Below, piece by piece: positions 18,114-27,114 of a stretch of 38,282 bases of DNA. The notes under the pieces are model-generated. The model was not told the DNA's origin, searched no databases, and saw only the letters and a program-made list of their open reading frames with translations. The number at the start of each line of letters is the position of its first letter. Within the stretch, counting starts at the first letter, position 1. Both the position numbers and the translations under genes were made by a program. The stretch is taken from contig CAINVV010000070.1 in the NCBI GenBank assembly GCA_903854235.1, forward strand, positions 1 through 38,282, written 5' to 3'. The stretch is from an uncultured Bacteroidia bacterium (GTDB lineage Bacteria > Bacteroidota > Bacteroidia > Bacteroidales > Prolixibacteraceae).

Positions 18114-18137
18114 TTTTAATTCCTTAAAAATTTTCCA

Positions 18138-18145
18138 CAAAAGTA
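18138..18145 (-). promoter_or_regulatory. Bacteroidota-type -7 element TACTTTTG upstream of purH
   Basis: Matches TAnnTTTG on the minus strand, about 25 nt upstream of the purH ATG; no clear -33 TTG found. Confidence 0.4.
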
Positions 18146-18186
18146 ATAAAAATTGTTTTAACTTTCGGGTGAATTCAACCCATGGT

Positions 18187-19437
18187 ATGTTATTTATAAG
18201 GCTGTTTCTGGAAAGTTTTCGTTTTGCCTACAACTCTTTGGTTGTAAATCCCCTTCGCACATTTCTTTCGCTTTTGGGTATCACCATTGGTATTTTCTGT
18301 ATCATATCCGTTTTTACCATCATCGATTCTCTCGAGCGGACCATTCGGAACAGCATGGAAAAACTGGGTAGCAATGTAGTCTACGTGCAGAAATGGCCGT
18401 GGGCTCCACCACCTGGAGAAACCGATTACCCCTGGTGGAAATACCTGAACCGACCCGTTCCCTCGTTGAACGAGACCGAGGAGATTAAAAGAAGGTCGAT
18501 CCTTTCCGAAAAGGTAGTTTACACTTTCAACTATAGCCGAACCGTTCAGTTTGGTAACAACAAGGCAGAAAACGTGGTGGTCATTGCGGGCTCCTCCGGA
18601 TTGATTGACACCTGGAGTCTTAAAATAGGTCAGGGACGCCCACTCTCTGATGAAGAACTGGACGGAATCAGTAACCTTGGGATGTTGGGTTCCGAATTGT
18701 CGACTCAACTTTTTCCCGGCAGTACGCCCATCGGCAAAAGTGTAAAAGTGCAAGGCTTTACCATTTTCATCGTCGGCGTCTTTGAAAAAATGGGGGATGA
18801 CATGTTCGGCAACAGCATGGACAACCGTATCCTCATTCCTTGCAAGTTTGCCAGTCGAATGATTGATCCCAAGATGGACATTGGCCAAAGCATCATCATC
18901 AAGGGTAAAAATGACATTCCGGCTGCCAGAATGCTCGAGGAACTGGAGGGAATTATGCGCTCCATCCGACGGATAAAACCAGCCGCCGAGAACGATTTTG
19001 CACTCAACGAGGTAAGCCTGATTTCGGGTCAGTTGGATAGTCTCTTCAAGGTGCTGAATGTGGCAGGATGGATTATTGGGGGGTTCTCGATTCTTGTCGG
19101 AGGATTCGGCATCGCGAACATCATGTTTGTATCCGTAAAGGAGCGCACGAAAATCATAGGGATTCAAAAGGCCATGGGAGCCAAGAACCGGTTTATCATG
19201 CTTGAATTTTTGTTCGAAGCCATCATCCTTTCCCTGATCGGAGGCTCGATCGGGTTGTTGATTATAGACATAGGAACCTACATTGCAAAGGCCTATTTCG
19301 ATTTTGAATTTGTACTCACGGCAGGAAACATTGCCACCGGATTGATCATCAGCATTACCATCGGATTGATTGCTGGGTTGGTGCCCGCCCGGTCTGCCTC
19401 GAAACTGGATCCGGTTACGGCGATGAATAGTCTTTAG
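18187..19437 (+). CDS. MacB/FtsX-type ABC transporter permease
   Basis: 'NPLRTFLSLLGITIGIFCIISVFTIIDSL...' N-terminal MacB_PCD-like domain and C-terminal FtsX 'GGFGIANIMFVSVKERTKIIGIQKAMGAKNRFIMLEFLFEAIILSLIGG'. Start 18187 preferred over GTG at 18169. Confidence 0.9.
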   Translation: MLFIRLFLESFRFAYNSLVVNPLRTFLSLLGITIGIFCIISVFTIIDSLERTIRNSMEKLGSNVVYVQKWPWAPPPGETDYPWWKYLNRPVPSLNETEEIKRRSILSEKVVYTFNYSRTVQFGNNKAENVVVIAGSSGLIDTWSLKIGQGRPLSDEELDGISNLGMLGSELSTQLFPGSTPIGKSVKVQGFTIFIVGVFEKMGDDMFGNSMDNRILIPCKFASRMIDPKMDIGQSIIIKGKNDIPAARMLEELEGIMRSIRRIKPAAENDFALNEVSLISGQLDSLFKVLNVAGWIIGGFSILVGGFGIANIMFVSVKERTKIIGIQKAMGAKNRFIMLEFLFEAIILSLIGGSIGLLIIDIGTYIAKAYFDFEFVLTAGNIATGLIISITIGLIAGLVPARSASKLDPVTAMNSL

Positions 19438-19526
19438 AAGTGAAAAGTGAACAATGAAAAGTGATTGGGATGGTAGATTCAACTTTTCACTCAAATTTTT
19501 CACTTTTCATTTTTCATTTTTCACTT
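19438..19526. repeat. Inverted heptanucleotide repeat arms between convergent genes
   Basis: Left 19438-19464 AAGTGAAAAGTGAACAATGAAAAGTGA; reverse complement of 19500-19526 is AAGTGAAAAATGAAAAATGAAAAGTGA (25/27 identical). Confidence 0.85.
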
Positions 19527-20301
19527 CCATCAGTTTCTCTATATCATTGGTAAGCTGGATGAACTCTTCGACTGAAAGTTGTTCTGGACGGCGGGTTAGG
19601 GTGTGGGCATCCAGTTCGTCGTATCTGGGCGTAAAGCTTTTTATGCTGTTGCGGAGCATCTTGCGGCGCTGGTTGAAGGCTTGCTTGACAACTGCCTTGA
19701 AGAGTTTTTCACTGCAACCAAGATCCGATCTTCCGTTGGCGGTGAGTCTGATGACCGCTGATTTCACCTTTGGCGGCGGATCGAAAACATCTTCGTTGAC
19801 GGTAAACAGATATTCAGCCTTGTACCAGGCTTGGAGCAGAACACTCAGGATCCCGTATGTTTTACTACCGGGACCGGTGCAAATTCTTTCGGCTACCTCT
19901 TTTTGAAGCATGCCGACCACCTCGGGAATCAGGTCACGATAATCCAGGACCTTGAAGAGAATCTGGGAAGAGATGTTGTAAGGAAAATTTCCAATCAGGG
20001 AGAGTGGGGTTGAGGAGAATTGTGTTTTCAGATCCATCTGCAGAAAGTCACCTTCCACGATTCTGCCTTCCAGTTGCGGGAAATAGGTTTTCAGATAGGC
20101 CACAGACTCTCTGTCAATCTCTACCACGGTGGTTTCAAAATTCTCCTTTTGCAGCAAAAACCGGGTAAGTACCCCCATTCCCGGTCCCACCTCCAATACT
20201 TTTGTGCGATCACCCATCTGGAGTGAATCTACGATATCGGATGCGATCTGATGATCCCGAAGAAAATGTTGTCCAAGTCCTTTTTTAGCTCTTACCTGCA
20301 T
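19507..20301 (-). CDS. rsmA: 16S rRNA (adenine1518-N6/adenine1519-N6)-dimethyltransferase
   Basis: 'KKGLGQHFLRDHQIASDIV', 'VLEVGPGMGVLTRFLL', 'LIGNFPYNISSQILFKVLD'. Confidence 0.96.
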   Translation of the reverse strand: MQVRAKKGLGQHFLRDHQIASDIVDSLQMGDRTKVLEVGPGMGVLTRFLLQKENFETTVVEIDRESVAYLKTYFPQLEGRIVEGDFLQMDLKTQFSSTPLSLIGNFPYNISSQILFKVLDYRDLIPEVVGMLQKEVAERICTGPGSKTYGILSVLLQAWYKAEYLFTVNEDVFDPPPKVKSAVIRLTANGRSDLGCSEKLFKAVVKQAFNQRRKMLRNSIKSFTPRYDELDAHTLTRRPEQLSVEEFIQLTNDIEKLMEVKNEK

Positions 20302-20422
20302 TTTGAATTTTTAGTTGGAGGAGGTTCCTGATTTTCAGGAAACCTGCCATTCTGATCAAAGGTATAAAAAAGTGGCAATCCGACACGGATTTTTTGGTTA
20401 CATTTACGCCAAACAAGAGGTT

Positions 20423-21685
20423 GTGTCTAAACTGAATTTTGCCCTTTTCATCGCAAGAAGGATTTTTTCCGATCGTGACAACAAAAAGAAATTTTCACGA
20501 TCAATCATCTCTTTTGCCCTTTTCGGTATCGCTTTTGGATTGATGCTCATGATCTTGTCCGTGGCAATCGTGACCGGTTTCAAAAATGAGATCAGGAACA
20601 AGGTGATTGGTTTCGGTTCACACATCCAGCTCGTCAATTTCGATTCTAACTCCTCCTTTGAAACCGTTCCTGTCAGTAAACATCAACCCTGGATGGAGCG
20701 ATTGACTTCGATGGAAGGTGTCCGTCACGTGGAAGTTTTTGCCACCAAACCCGGTATCATCAAGACCGACGAAGAGATGATGGGTATGGTGCTGAAAGGG
20801 GTTGGGCCCGATTTTGACTGGCGTTTTTTTCAGGAGAATCTGGTGGCAGGATCAGTTTTTTCGGTATCCGACAGTGTGGCTACCGACAAAGTACTGATCT
20901 CCAAAAAAGTTGCTTCTTTGATGAAATTGTCTGTGGGTTCACCTGTCTACTGCTATTTTCTGAACGACCAGGCTACGGGCCAGCGCATGCGGAAATTCTC
21001 CGTATCCGGAATTTATCAAAGTAGCCTGGAGGAGTTCGATCGTCTTTTTGTTTTGGCGGATATCCAGCAGGTCCGAAAACTGAATAACTGGCAGCCTGAT
21101 ATGGTAAGCGGATTCGAAATAGCGATCCGGAATTTTGATCAGCTGGATGAGATAACGAAAAAGGTGAAGGGGCTGACCATTCATTATGCAGAGCAGGACT
21201 CTTTATTGCTGAGACCTGTGAGCATCACCTCCAAGTATCCGCAGATTTTTGACTGGCTGAATTTATTGGATATGAATGTTTGGATTATTCTGACGCTGAT
21301 CATTCTGGTGGCAGGTTTCAACATGGTTTCCGGATTGCTGATCCTGATTCTGGAGCGAACTTCCATGATTGGCACCTTGAAGGCTGTCGGCAGTAACAAT
21401 CAAAGTATCCGGAGGGTATTCCTCTATTTATCGTTTTTTTTGATTGGCAGGGGAATGCTTTGGGGAAATATTGCCGGAATTGGCATCTGCCTTTTACAAT
21501 CCTATTTTGGAATTTTCAGGTTGGATCCGGCATCTTATTACCTTGAATATGTTCCCATCAACCTGAAGTTGGCAGATCTTCTGCTGCTGAATGCAGGTAC
21601 GTTACTGATTACTTTCCTGATGCTGATTGTTCCATCCTGGTACATTTCCCGTATTTCGCCCGACAAGGCTATTAGATTTGATTGA
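20423..21685 (+). CDS. FtsX/LolC-E-type ABC transporter permease
   Basis: 'LNFALFIARRIFSDRDNKKKFSRSIISFALFGIAFGLMLMILSVAIVTGFKNEIRNKVIGFGSHIQL', C-terminal FtsX 'MVSGLLILILERTSMIGTLKAVGSNNQSIRRVFLY'. Start likely GTG at 20423 (VSKLNFALF). Confidence 0.88.
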   Translation: MSKLNFALFIARRIFSDRDNKKKFSRSIISFALFGIAFGLMLMILSVAIVTGFKNEIRNKVIGFGSHIQLVNFDSNSSFETVPVSKHQPWMERLTSMEGVRHVEVFATKPGIIKTDEEMMGMVLKGVGPDFDWRFFQENLVAGSVFSVSDSVATDKVLISKKVASLMKLSVGSPVYCYFLNDQATGQRMRKFSVSGIYQSSLEEFDRLFVLADIQQVRKLNNWQPDMVSGFEIAIRNFDQLDEITKKVKGLTIHYAEQDSLLLRPVSITSKYPQIFDWLNLLDMNVWIILTLIILVAGFNMVSGLLILILERTSMIGTLKAVGSNNQSIRRVFLYLSFFLIGRGMLWGNIAGIGICLLQSYFGIFRLDPASYYLEYVPINLKLADLLLLNAGTLLITFLMLIVPSWYISRISPDKAIRFD

Positions 21686-21712
21686 CGGGTGTACAGGTGA
21701 ATGAATTTTTTT

Positions 21713-21739
21713 GTAGAGACCACTATAGCGCGTCTCTAC
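21713..21739. repeat. Palindromic repeat overlapping the 3' end of aroK
   Basis: GTAGAGAC (21713-21720) and GTCTCTAC (21732-21739) around CACTATAGCGC; includes the aroK stop codon. Confidence 0.75.
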
Positions 21740-22250
21740 GAGTATTGTATTCGTTGATCAGACGTAATACCTCTTCGGGTTGCACATCATTGATGCCCCT
21801 GATTACAATTTTGGATTGCTCGTAATAGGGTGCTCTTTTTTCGAGGGCGGATGCGATGAATGCCAGCAGTTCTTCCCTGCTTTTTCCCGCAATCAGAGGA
21901 CGTTCAGTTTTTGATTTCAGCAACCGGTACGCGAGGATTTCATTGTCCGGGGCCAGATAGATGGTGATTCCGGCTTCGTTCATCTGTTGCATGTTATCAA
22001 AGAAACAGGGGGCTCCGCCGCCTGTACCAATGACGATATCTTCAAACTGTGCCACTTCATGCAGGGCCAGTCGTTCCTTTTCTCGAAAAGCTTTTTCCCC
22101 TTCCTGGGCAAAAATATCGGGTACGGATTTGAAATTTCGTTCTTCGATGTATTTGTCTAGGTCGATGAAATTCATCCCCATCAAGGCAGCCACTTTTCTT
22201 CCAATGGTAGATTTGCCACAACCCATGTAACCAGTCAGGAATATTCTCAT
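21723..22250 (-). CDS. aroK: Shikimate kinase
   Basis: 'MRIFLTGYMGCGKSTIGRKVAALMGMNFIDLDKYIEE' Walker A; 'VIGTGGGAPC'; 'TERPLI'. Confidence 0.95.
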   Translation of the reverse strand: MRIFLTGYMGCGKSTIGRKVAALMGMNFIDLDKYIEERNFKSVPDIFAQEGEKAFREKERLALHEVAQFEDIVIGTGGGAPCFFDNMQQMNEAGITIYLAPDNEILAYRLLKSKTERPLIAGKSREELLAFIASALEKRAPYYEQSKIVIRGINDVQPEEVLRLINEYNTRRDAL

Positions 22251-24934
22251 TATTCGAAGATTAATTCCATCTGATCCGGCTCTCCGTCTTTTCCTGGTCT
22301 TATGATTTCAAAAGGGATATCGTCCAGCAATTCTATCTCTTCCTCTTCCGGAGCGGGCTGTTCGGGCAGTTCTGCCTGTTCGGCGACCTCTTCTTCCTCC
22401 TCTTCCCTTACCAGCGGTTCAATCTCTGTAATGTTTTTTATTTCGAAAGTTGATACTCGTTTCCCCTTGGCCTTGTAGGATTTGACGGCGATGAATTCAG
22501 ACACATCGACGACCTCCTTTTCCCGGCCTTCGTGTGTACCCCCAAATTCCACTTCAAACTGCGGATATTTTTCCCACGTAATGGCAGTTAGCTTGTTGTC
22601 GGGGAATTCTCCGATGAAACGGCACTGTTTGCCTGAGTGGGCTTCGATGTTAAACCGTTTCAAATAATGGAAATTTTGCTCGGCATCGAAATAAAGGACC
22701 GTGGCAATTCTATCCGGATCAAATTTGAAGATCGACAAGATATTTTTTTCAAAATGATTTTCAAGATCATAGGTAAACAGGTGGAAGCATCCCTCCTTGT
22801 CGACAACGAGTATCTTGTCGTCGCCAGTAAACTCACCCAGATAGAGTCCTCTTCCGTCGGCATTTAGGCGCAACACATCCTCGTCAAACCAAATTTTGCG
22901 CCCTCCCAGGGTCGACATCCCTTTCTCCTTAAGGGTTATTTTGTGGATCTCGTTTTTCGAAACCAGATTACCCATCGAGGCACGTCCCTTGATGGCCAGT
23001 TCTGCCATATTGACTTCATCAATCAATTTTTTCAGCTTTGGTCGTGGCTTGAAGGTGATTCGCAAGACTTCAGCTTCCCCGTTAGGGTTGGCACTGAAAT
23101 AGAGGATGCGGGATCCTTCTGTTCCGATGGTCATGTTATATTCCTTGTCACGGGTCACTCCGGTCACAGCAAAACGCTTCATGTAGTTGTTGCCGCCCTT
23201 GCCATCCCGGTACACCAGGTTGTAGATGGTGCGGTCGTTGTTTTTTTCAAACACCGCTACATGCAGGACATTTTTGCCCACAAAGGCTTTGTCGGAGACT
23301 TTGGATATGAAATAGGTCCCATCCTTGCGGAATACGATGATGTCGTCGATATCGGAACAGTCGCAAACATACTCGGCTTTTTTCAGCGCAGTACCTACAA
23401 ATCCCTCCTCACGGTCGATGTACAACTTTTCGTTGGCCACCACTACCTTGGTTGCCTCAATGTTCTCAAAGCTTCTGATCTCGCTTTTTCTTTCGCGACC
23501 CTTACCAAACTTGGTTTTAAGGTGTTCGTACCAGGCAATCGAGAAAGGAATGATGTTTTCGATGTTTTTTAGCGTCTCTGCAATTTCGTTTTCGATTGAA
23601 AGAATCAGTTCATCTGCCTTGAAGGAGTTGAATTTCAAGATTCTTCCCATCCGTATCTCCATCAGTTTCAGGATATCCTCCTTTGTAATCACCCTCTTGA
23701 ACCTCGGTTTCCAGGGATCCAGCCTTTTGTCGATGTGGGAGACTGCCTCGTCCATGCTGGCTGAGTCTTCGAAGGCCTTGTCCTTGTAGATACGTTCTTC
23801 GATGAAGATCTTCTCGAGGGAGGAGAAATGCCATTGTTCTTCCAGTTCTCCCTTGTGAATTTCCAGCTCCAGCTTCAACAGATCCACGGTATTGCCTACC
23901 GATCTCCTCAGAATTTCACTGACAGGCATAAAATGGGGCTTGTCGTTTTCGATGATGCAGGAGTTGGGTGATACGGAGACCTCACAATCGGTAAAGGCAT
24001 AAAGCGCATCGATGGTTTTGTCTGAACTCGTACCCGGAAGCAGGTGGACGAGAATTTCCACGTTGGCGGCTGTATTGTCGTCTATCTTCCGGATCTTTAT
24101 TTTCCCCTTTTCGAAGGCTTTGACGATGGTCTCTATCACAGAGGAGGTGGTTTTACCAAAAGGTATTTCCGTGATAACAAGGGTCTTGTTATCCAATTTT
24201 TCAATTTTTGCCCGGATCTTGACTGCCCCACCGCGAAGCCCGTCGTTGTATTTGGATACATCGAGGAATCCTCCGGTAGGAAAGTCCGGAAAAAGTTCAA
24301 AGGGTTGGTTTTTCAGATGTGCAATCGAGGCATCTATCAACTCCAGAAAATTGTGTGGAAGTATTTTGGAGGCGAGACCTACGGCAATACCCTCGACCCC
24401 CTGCGCCAGTAGCAGCGGGAACTTGGCCGGAAGAGTTACAGGTTCCCGGTTCCTTCCATCATAGGATTGTTGCCACTTGGTGGTTTTGGGATTGAAAAGT
24501 ACCTCCAGGGCAAACTTGGAAAGGCGTGCCTCAATGTAACGAGGAGCCGCTGCGCCATCGCCGGTATGGATGTTTCCCCAGTTTCCCTGGCAATCCACCA
24601 GCAACTCTTTCTGTCCAAGCTGAACCAGTGCATCCCCGATGGAGGCATCACCGTGCGGGTGGTACATCATGGTTTGACCGATGATGTTGGCGACCTTGGT
24701 GTACCGGCCGTCGTCCATCTGACGCATGGCGTGGAGAATCCTTCGCTGAACCGGTTTCAGTCCATCGTTGACATACGGAACCGCACGCTCCAAAATGACA
24801 TAGGAGGCATAATCGAGAAACCAGTTTTGGTACATCGACGACAGGTAGATGATGTGGTGCAGCTCTTTCTTTTCCCCCTGATTCCCATTATCCGGCTGGA
24901 TATGGTCGGGTAAAAGTTCTCCTTCGTTCGCCAT
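22250..24934 (-). CDS. parC: DNA topoisomerase IV subunit A
   Basis: 'VPYVNDGLKPVQRRILHAM', 'YHPHGDASIGDALVQLGQKELLVDCQGNWGN', active-site AAAPRYIEARLS; no GyrA box (QRRGGKG). Confidence 0.94.
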   Translation of the reverse strand: MANEGELLPDHIQPDNGNQGEKKELHHIIYLSSMYQNWFLDYASYVILERAVPYVNDGLKPVQRRILHAMRQMDDGRYTKVANIIGQTMMYHPHGDASIGDALVQLGQKELLVDCQGNWGNIHTGDGAAAPRYIEARLSKFALEVLFNPKTTKWQQSYDGRNREPVTLPAKFPLLLAQGVEGIAVGLASKILPHNFLELIDASIAHLKNQPFELFPDFPTGGFLDVSKYNDGLRGGAVKIRAKIEKLDNKTLVITEIPFGKTTSSVIETIVKAFEKGKIKIRKIDDNTAANVEILVHLLPGTSSDKTIDALYAFTDCEVSVSPNSCIIENDKPHFMPVSEILRRSVGNTVDLLKLELEIHKGELEEQWHFSSLEKIFIEERIYKDKAFEDSASMDEAVSHIDKRLDPWKPRFKRVITKEDILKLMEIRMGRILKFNSFKADELILSIENEIAETLKNIENIIPFSIAWYEHLKTKFGKGRERKSEIRSFENIEATKVVVANEKLYIDREEGFVGTALKKAEYVCDCSDIDDIIVFRKDGTYFISKVSDKAFVGKNVLHVAVFEKNNDRTIYNLVYRDGKGGNNYMKRFAVTGVTRDKEYNMTIGTEGSRILYFSANPNGEAEVLRITFKPRPKLKKLIDEVNMAELAIKGRASMGNLVSKNEIHKITLKEKGMSTLGGRKIWFDEDVLRLNADGRGLYLGEFTGDDKILVVDKEGCFHLFTYDLENHFEKNILSIFKFDPDRIATVLYFDAEQNFHYLKRFNIEAHSGKQCRFIGEFPDNKLTAITWEKYPQFEVEFGGTHEGREKEVVDVSEFIAVKSYKAKGKRVSTFEIKNITEIEPLVREEEEEEVAEQAELPEQPAPEEEEIELLDDIPFEIIRPGKDGEPDQMELIFE

Positions 24935-25000
24935 TTATATTTTGTTCTTCAATTTGTACTGTTACACGGAGTTACACTTATTAATACCAAAACAATCCTA

Positions 25001-25035
25001 TAACTCATATCTTATCTCTCATAGCTCATAACTCA
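25001..25035 (-). repeat. Heptanucleotide array starting in the parE stop codon
   Basis: Minus strand: ATTTGAG TTATGAG CTATGAG AGATAAG ATATGAG TTATAGG. Confidence 0.75.
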
Positions 25036-26865
25036 AATTTCGTCCTTCTCCACATGCAGATTCTCAATGATGAAATCCTGCCTGTCAGGAGTATTTTTGC
25101 CCATGTAGAACTCGAGCATCTCCACAATGGATTCATTCTTGTTCAGAATCACCGGATCGAGACGAATCTGTTCCCCAATAAAATTTTTGAACTCGTCGGG
25201 TGAGATCTCTCCCAATCCTTTGAAACGGGTGATTTCAACACCTGTCGCCAGCATTTTGACCGCCGCATCGCGCTCCTGTTCGGAGTAGCAATACTCGGTC
25301 CGTTTTTTGTTCCGTACCCGGAAGAGCGGAGTCTGTAGAATGTACAAATGCCCCCTGCGGATCAGCTCGGGAAAAAACTGGAGGAAGAAGGTAATCAGCA
25401 ACAAGCGAATGTGCATCCCATCGACGTCGGCATCGGTGGCGATGATCACCTTGTTGTAGCGAAGTTCGTCGATGCCCTCCTCTATGTTCAGTGCTGCCTG
25501 CAGGAGGTTGAACTCCTCATTTTCGTACACGATCTTTTTGGTAAGGCCATAGGAGTTGAGCGGCTTGCCGCGAAGACTGAAGACGGCTTGCGTGTTTACA
25601 TCTCTGGATTTGGTGATGGAACCACTTGCCGAATCTCCCTCGGTGATGAAGATGGAACTGTTGTCCTTGTTTTCGTGGGGAGTATTGTAATGCAACCGGC
25701 AATCCCTCAGCTTCTTGTTGTGCAGGCTAACCTTCTTGGCCCTTTGCTTGGCCAGTTTCTGAATGCCGGAGATGGCCTTGCGCTCCCTTTCTGACTCCTG
25801 GATGCGCCGAAGCAGGGTATCAGCGGTCTGTGGATTCTTGTGCAGGTAATTGCCCAGCTCTTTCTGGATGAAATTCATCACGAAGTTGCGCACGGACATG
25901 CCATCCGGTGAGATATCCCTGGATCCCAGTTTTGTTTTGGTCTGGGATTCGAATACCGGTTCCTCTACCTTGATGCTGATAGCTGCCACGATGGAGGCAC
26001 GTATGTCGGAGGCATCGAACTCCTTCTTGTAGAAATCCCGGATGGTCTTGATCAGAGCTTCTCGGAAGGCAGCCAGATGGGTTCCCCCCTGCACAGTGTG
26101 CTGGCCGTTGACGAAGGAATAGTAATCCTCGCCATATTGGTTGCCGTGGGTGATGGCACTCTCGATATCCTCCCCCTTTAGATGGATGATTGGATAGAGC
26201 GGCTCCTGACCGATGTTTTCGTTCAGAAGGTCGTACAATCCATTCTTTGAGAGGTATTTTTCCCCGTTGTAGTTGATAACGAGACCGGCATTGAGGTAGG
26301 TGTAATTTTTAAGCATCGCCACCACATACTCGTCGATGTAGTGGTAGGTCTTGAAGATCTCCTCATCCGGTTTGAAAATAACCATCGTTCCGTTGGGCTC
26401 TTCGGTCTGCGCCTCTTCATTGTCCAGGACTACATCTCCCTGAGAAAAGTCGATGATTTTCACTTTTCCGTCGCGGACCGATTTGATGGTAAACGAGGTA
26501 GAAAGGGCATTGACCGCCTTGATCCCCACACCGTTGAGACCAACCGATTTTTTGAATGCTTTGGAGTCGTATTTGGCACCCGTATTCATCCTGGCTGCCA
26601 CATCCATCAGTTTCCCGAGTGGAATGCCACGACCGAAGTCACGCACGGAAATCCGCTGATCGGATACGTGAATGTCTATCTTCTTTCCATTGCCCATCAT
26701 GAATTCGTCGACAGAATTGTCGATCACCTCCTTGAGCAATACATAGATGCCATCGTCAGCGGCTGAGCCGTCTCCGAGCTTCCCAATGTACATGCCAGGG
26801 CGTTTCCTGATGTGCTCTTTCCAGTCGAGCGTACGTATCGAATCTTCAGAATAACCTTGAACCAT
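25033..26865 (-). CDS. parE: DNA topoisomerase IV subunit B
   Basis: GHKL motifs '[10 protein letters not shown]', 'VRDFGRGIP', '[14 protein letters not shown]'; TOPRIM '[11 protein letters not shown]', '[20 protein letters not shown]'. Confidence 0.95.
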   Translation of the reverse strand: MVQGYSEDSIRTLDWKEHIRKRPGMYIGKLGDGSAADDGIYVLLKEVIDNSVDEFMMGNGKKIDIHVSDQRISVRDFGRGIPLGKLMDVAARMNTGAKYDSKAFKKSVGLNGVGIKAVNALSTSFTIKSVRDGKVKIIDFSQGDVVLDNEEAQTEEPNGTMVIFKPDEEIFKTYHYIDEYVVAMLKNYTYLNAGLVINYNGEKYLSKNGLYDLLNENIGQEPLYPIIHLKGEDIESAITHGNQYGEDYYSFVNGQHTVQGGTHLAAFREALIKTIRDFYKKEFDASDIRASIVAAISIKVEEPVFESQTKTKLGSRDISPDGMSVRNFVMNFIQKELGNYLHKNPQTADTLLRRIQESERERKAISGIQKLAKQRAKKVSLHNKKLRDCRLHYNTPHENKDNSSIFITEGDSASGSITKSRDVNTQAVFSLRGKPLNSYGLTKKIVYENEEFNLLQAALNIEEGIDELRYNKVIIATDADVDGMHIRLLLITFFLQFFPELIRRGHLYILQTPLFRVRNKKRTEYCYSEQERDAAVKMLATGVEITRFKGLGEISPDEFKNFIGEQIRLDPVILNKNESIVEMLEFYMGKNTPDRQDFIIENLHVEKDEI

Positions 26866-26881
26866 TCTTATAGAGTTTGCA

Positions 26882-26889
26882 CAAATATA
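26882..26889 (-). promoter_or_regulatory. Bacteroidota-type -7 element TATATTTG upstream of parE
   Basis: Perfect TAnnTTTG on the minus strand, 17 nt from the parE start. Confidence 0.4.
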
Positions 26890-27114
26890 AAGAAATTAGG
26901 GTGTGAAACTCATGATTTTACTACTCAGTAATGAACAACTGACGGTTGATAAATATTTTGATTTCCCGGTCGCTACTCTTTGAAATCTGCTTTTTTTTGT
27001 CCTAAATCTTTGAAGCCTTCCATTTTGAACCTGTTTTAAAAAATCAATCAGAGATGTTTTATGGAATTGTTTTTCAAAAGGTTAAAATTTTATTCCACGA
27101 TTGAGTCTGGTATT

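Noticed and set aside
18190-19503. 437-aa minus-strand ORF antisense to the MacB-like permease
   Set aside because: The plus-strand ORF has clear FtsX-family motifs; the antisense translation has no recognisable motifs and is explained by codon-bias shadowing.
22943-24913. Several plus-strand ORFs antisense to parC (up to 209 aa)
   Set aside because: ParC motifs are clear on the minus strand; these are shadow ORFs.
25348-26766. Plus-strand ORFs antisense to parE
   Set aside because: Shadow ORFs of a conserved topoisomerase gene.
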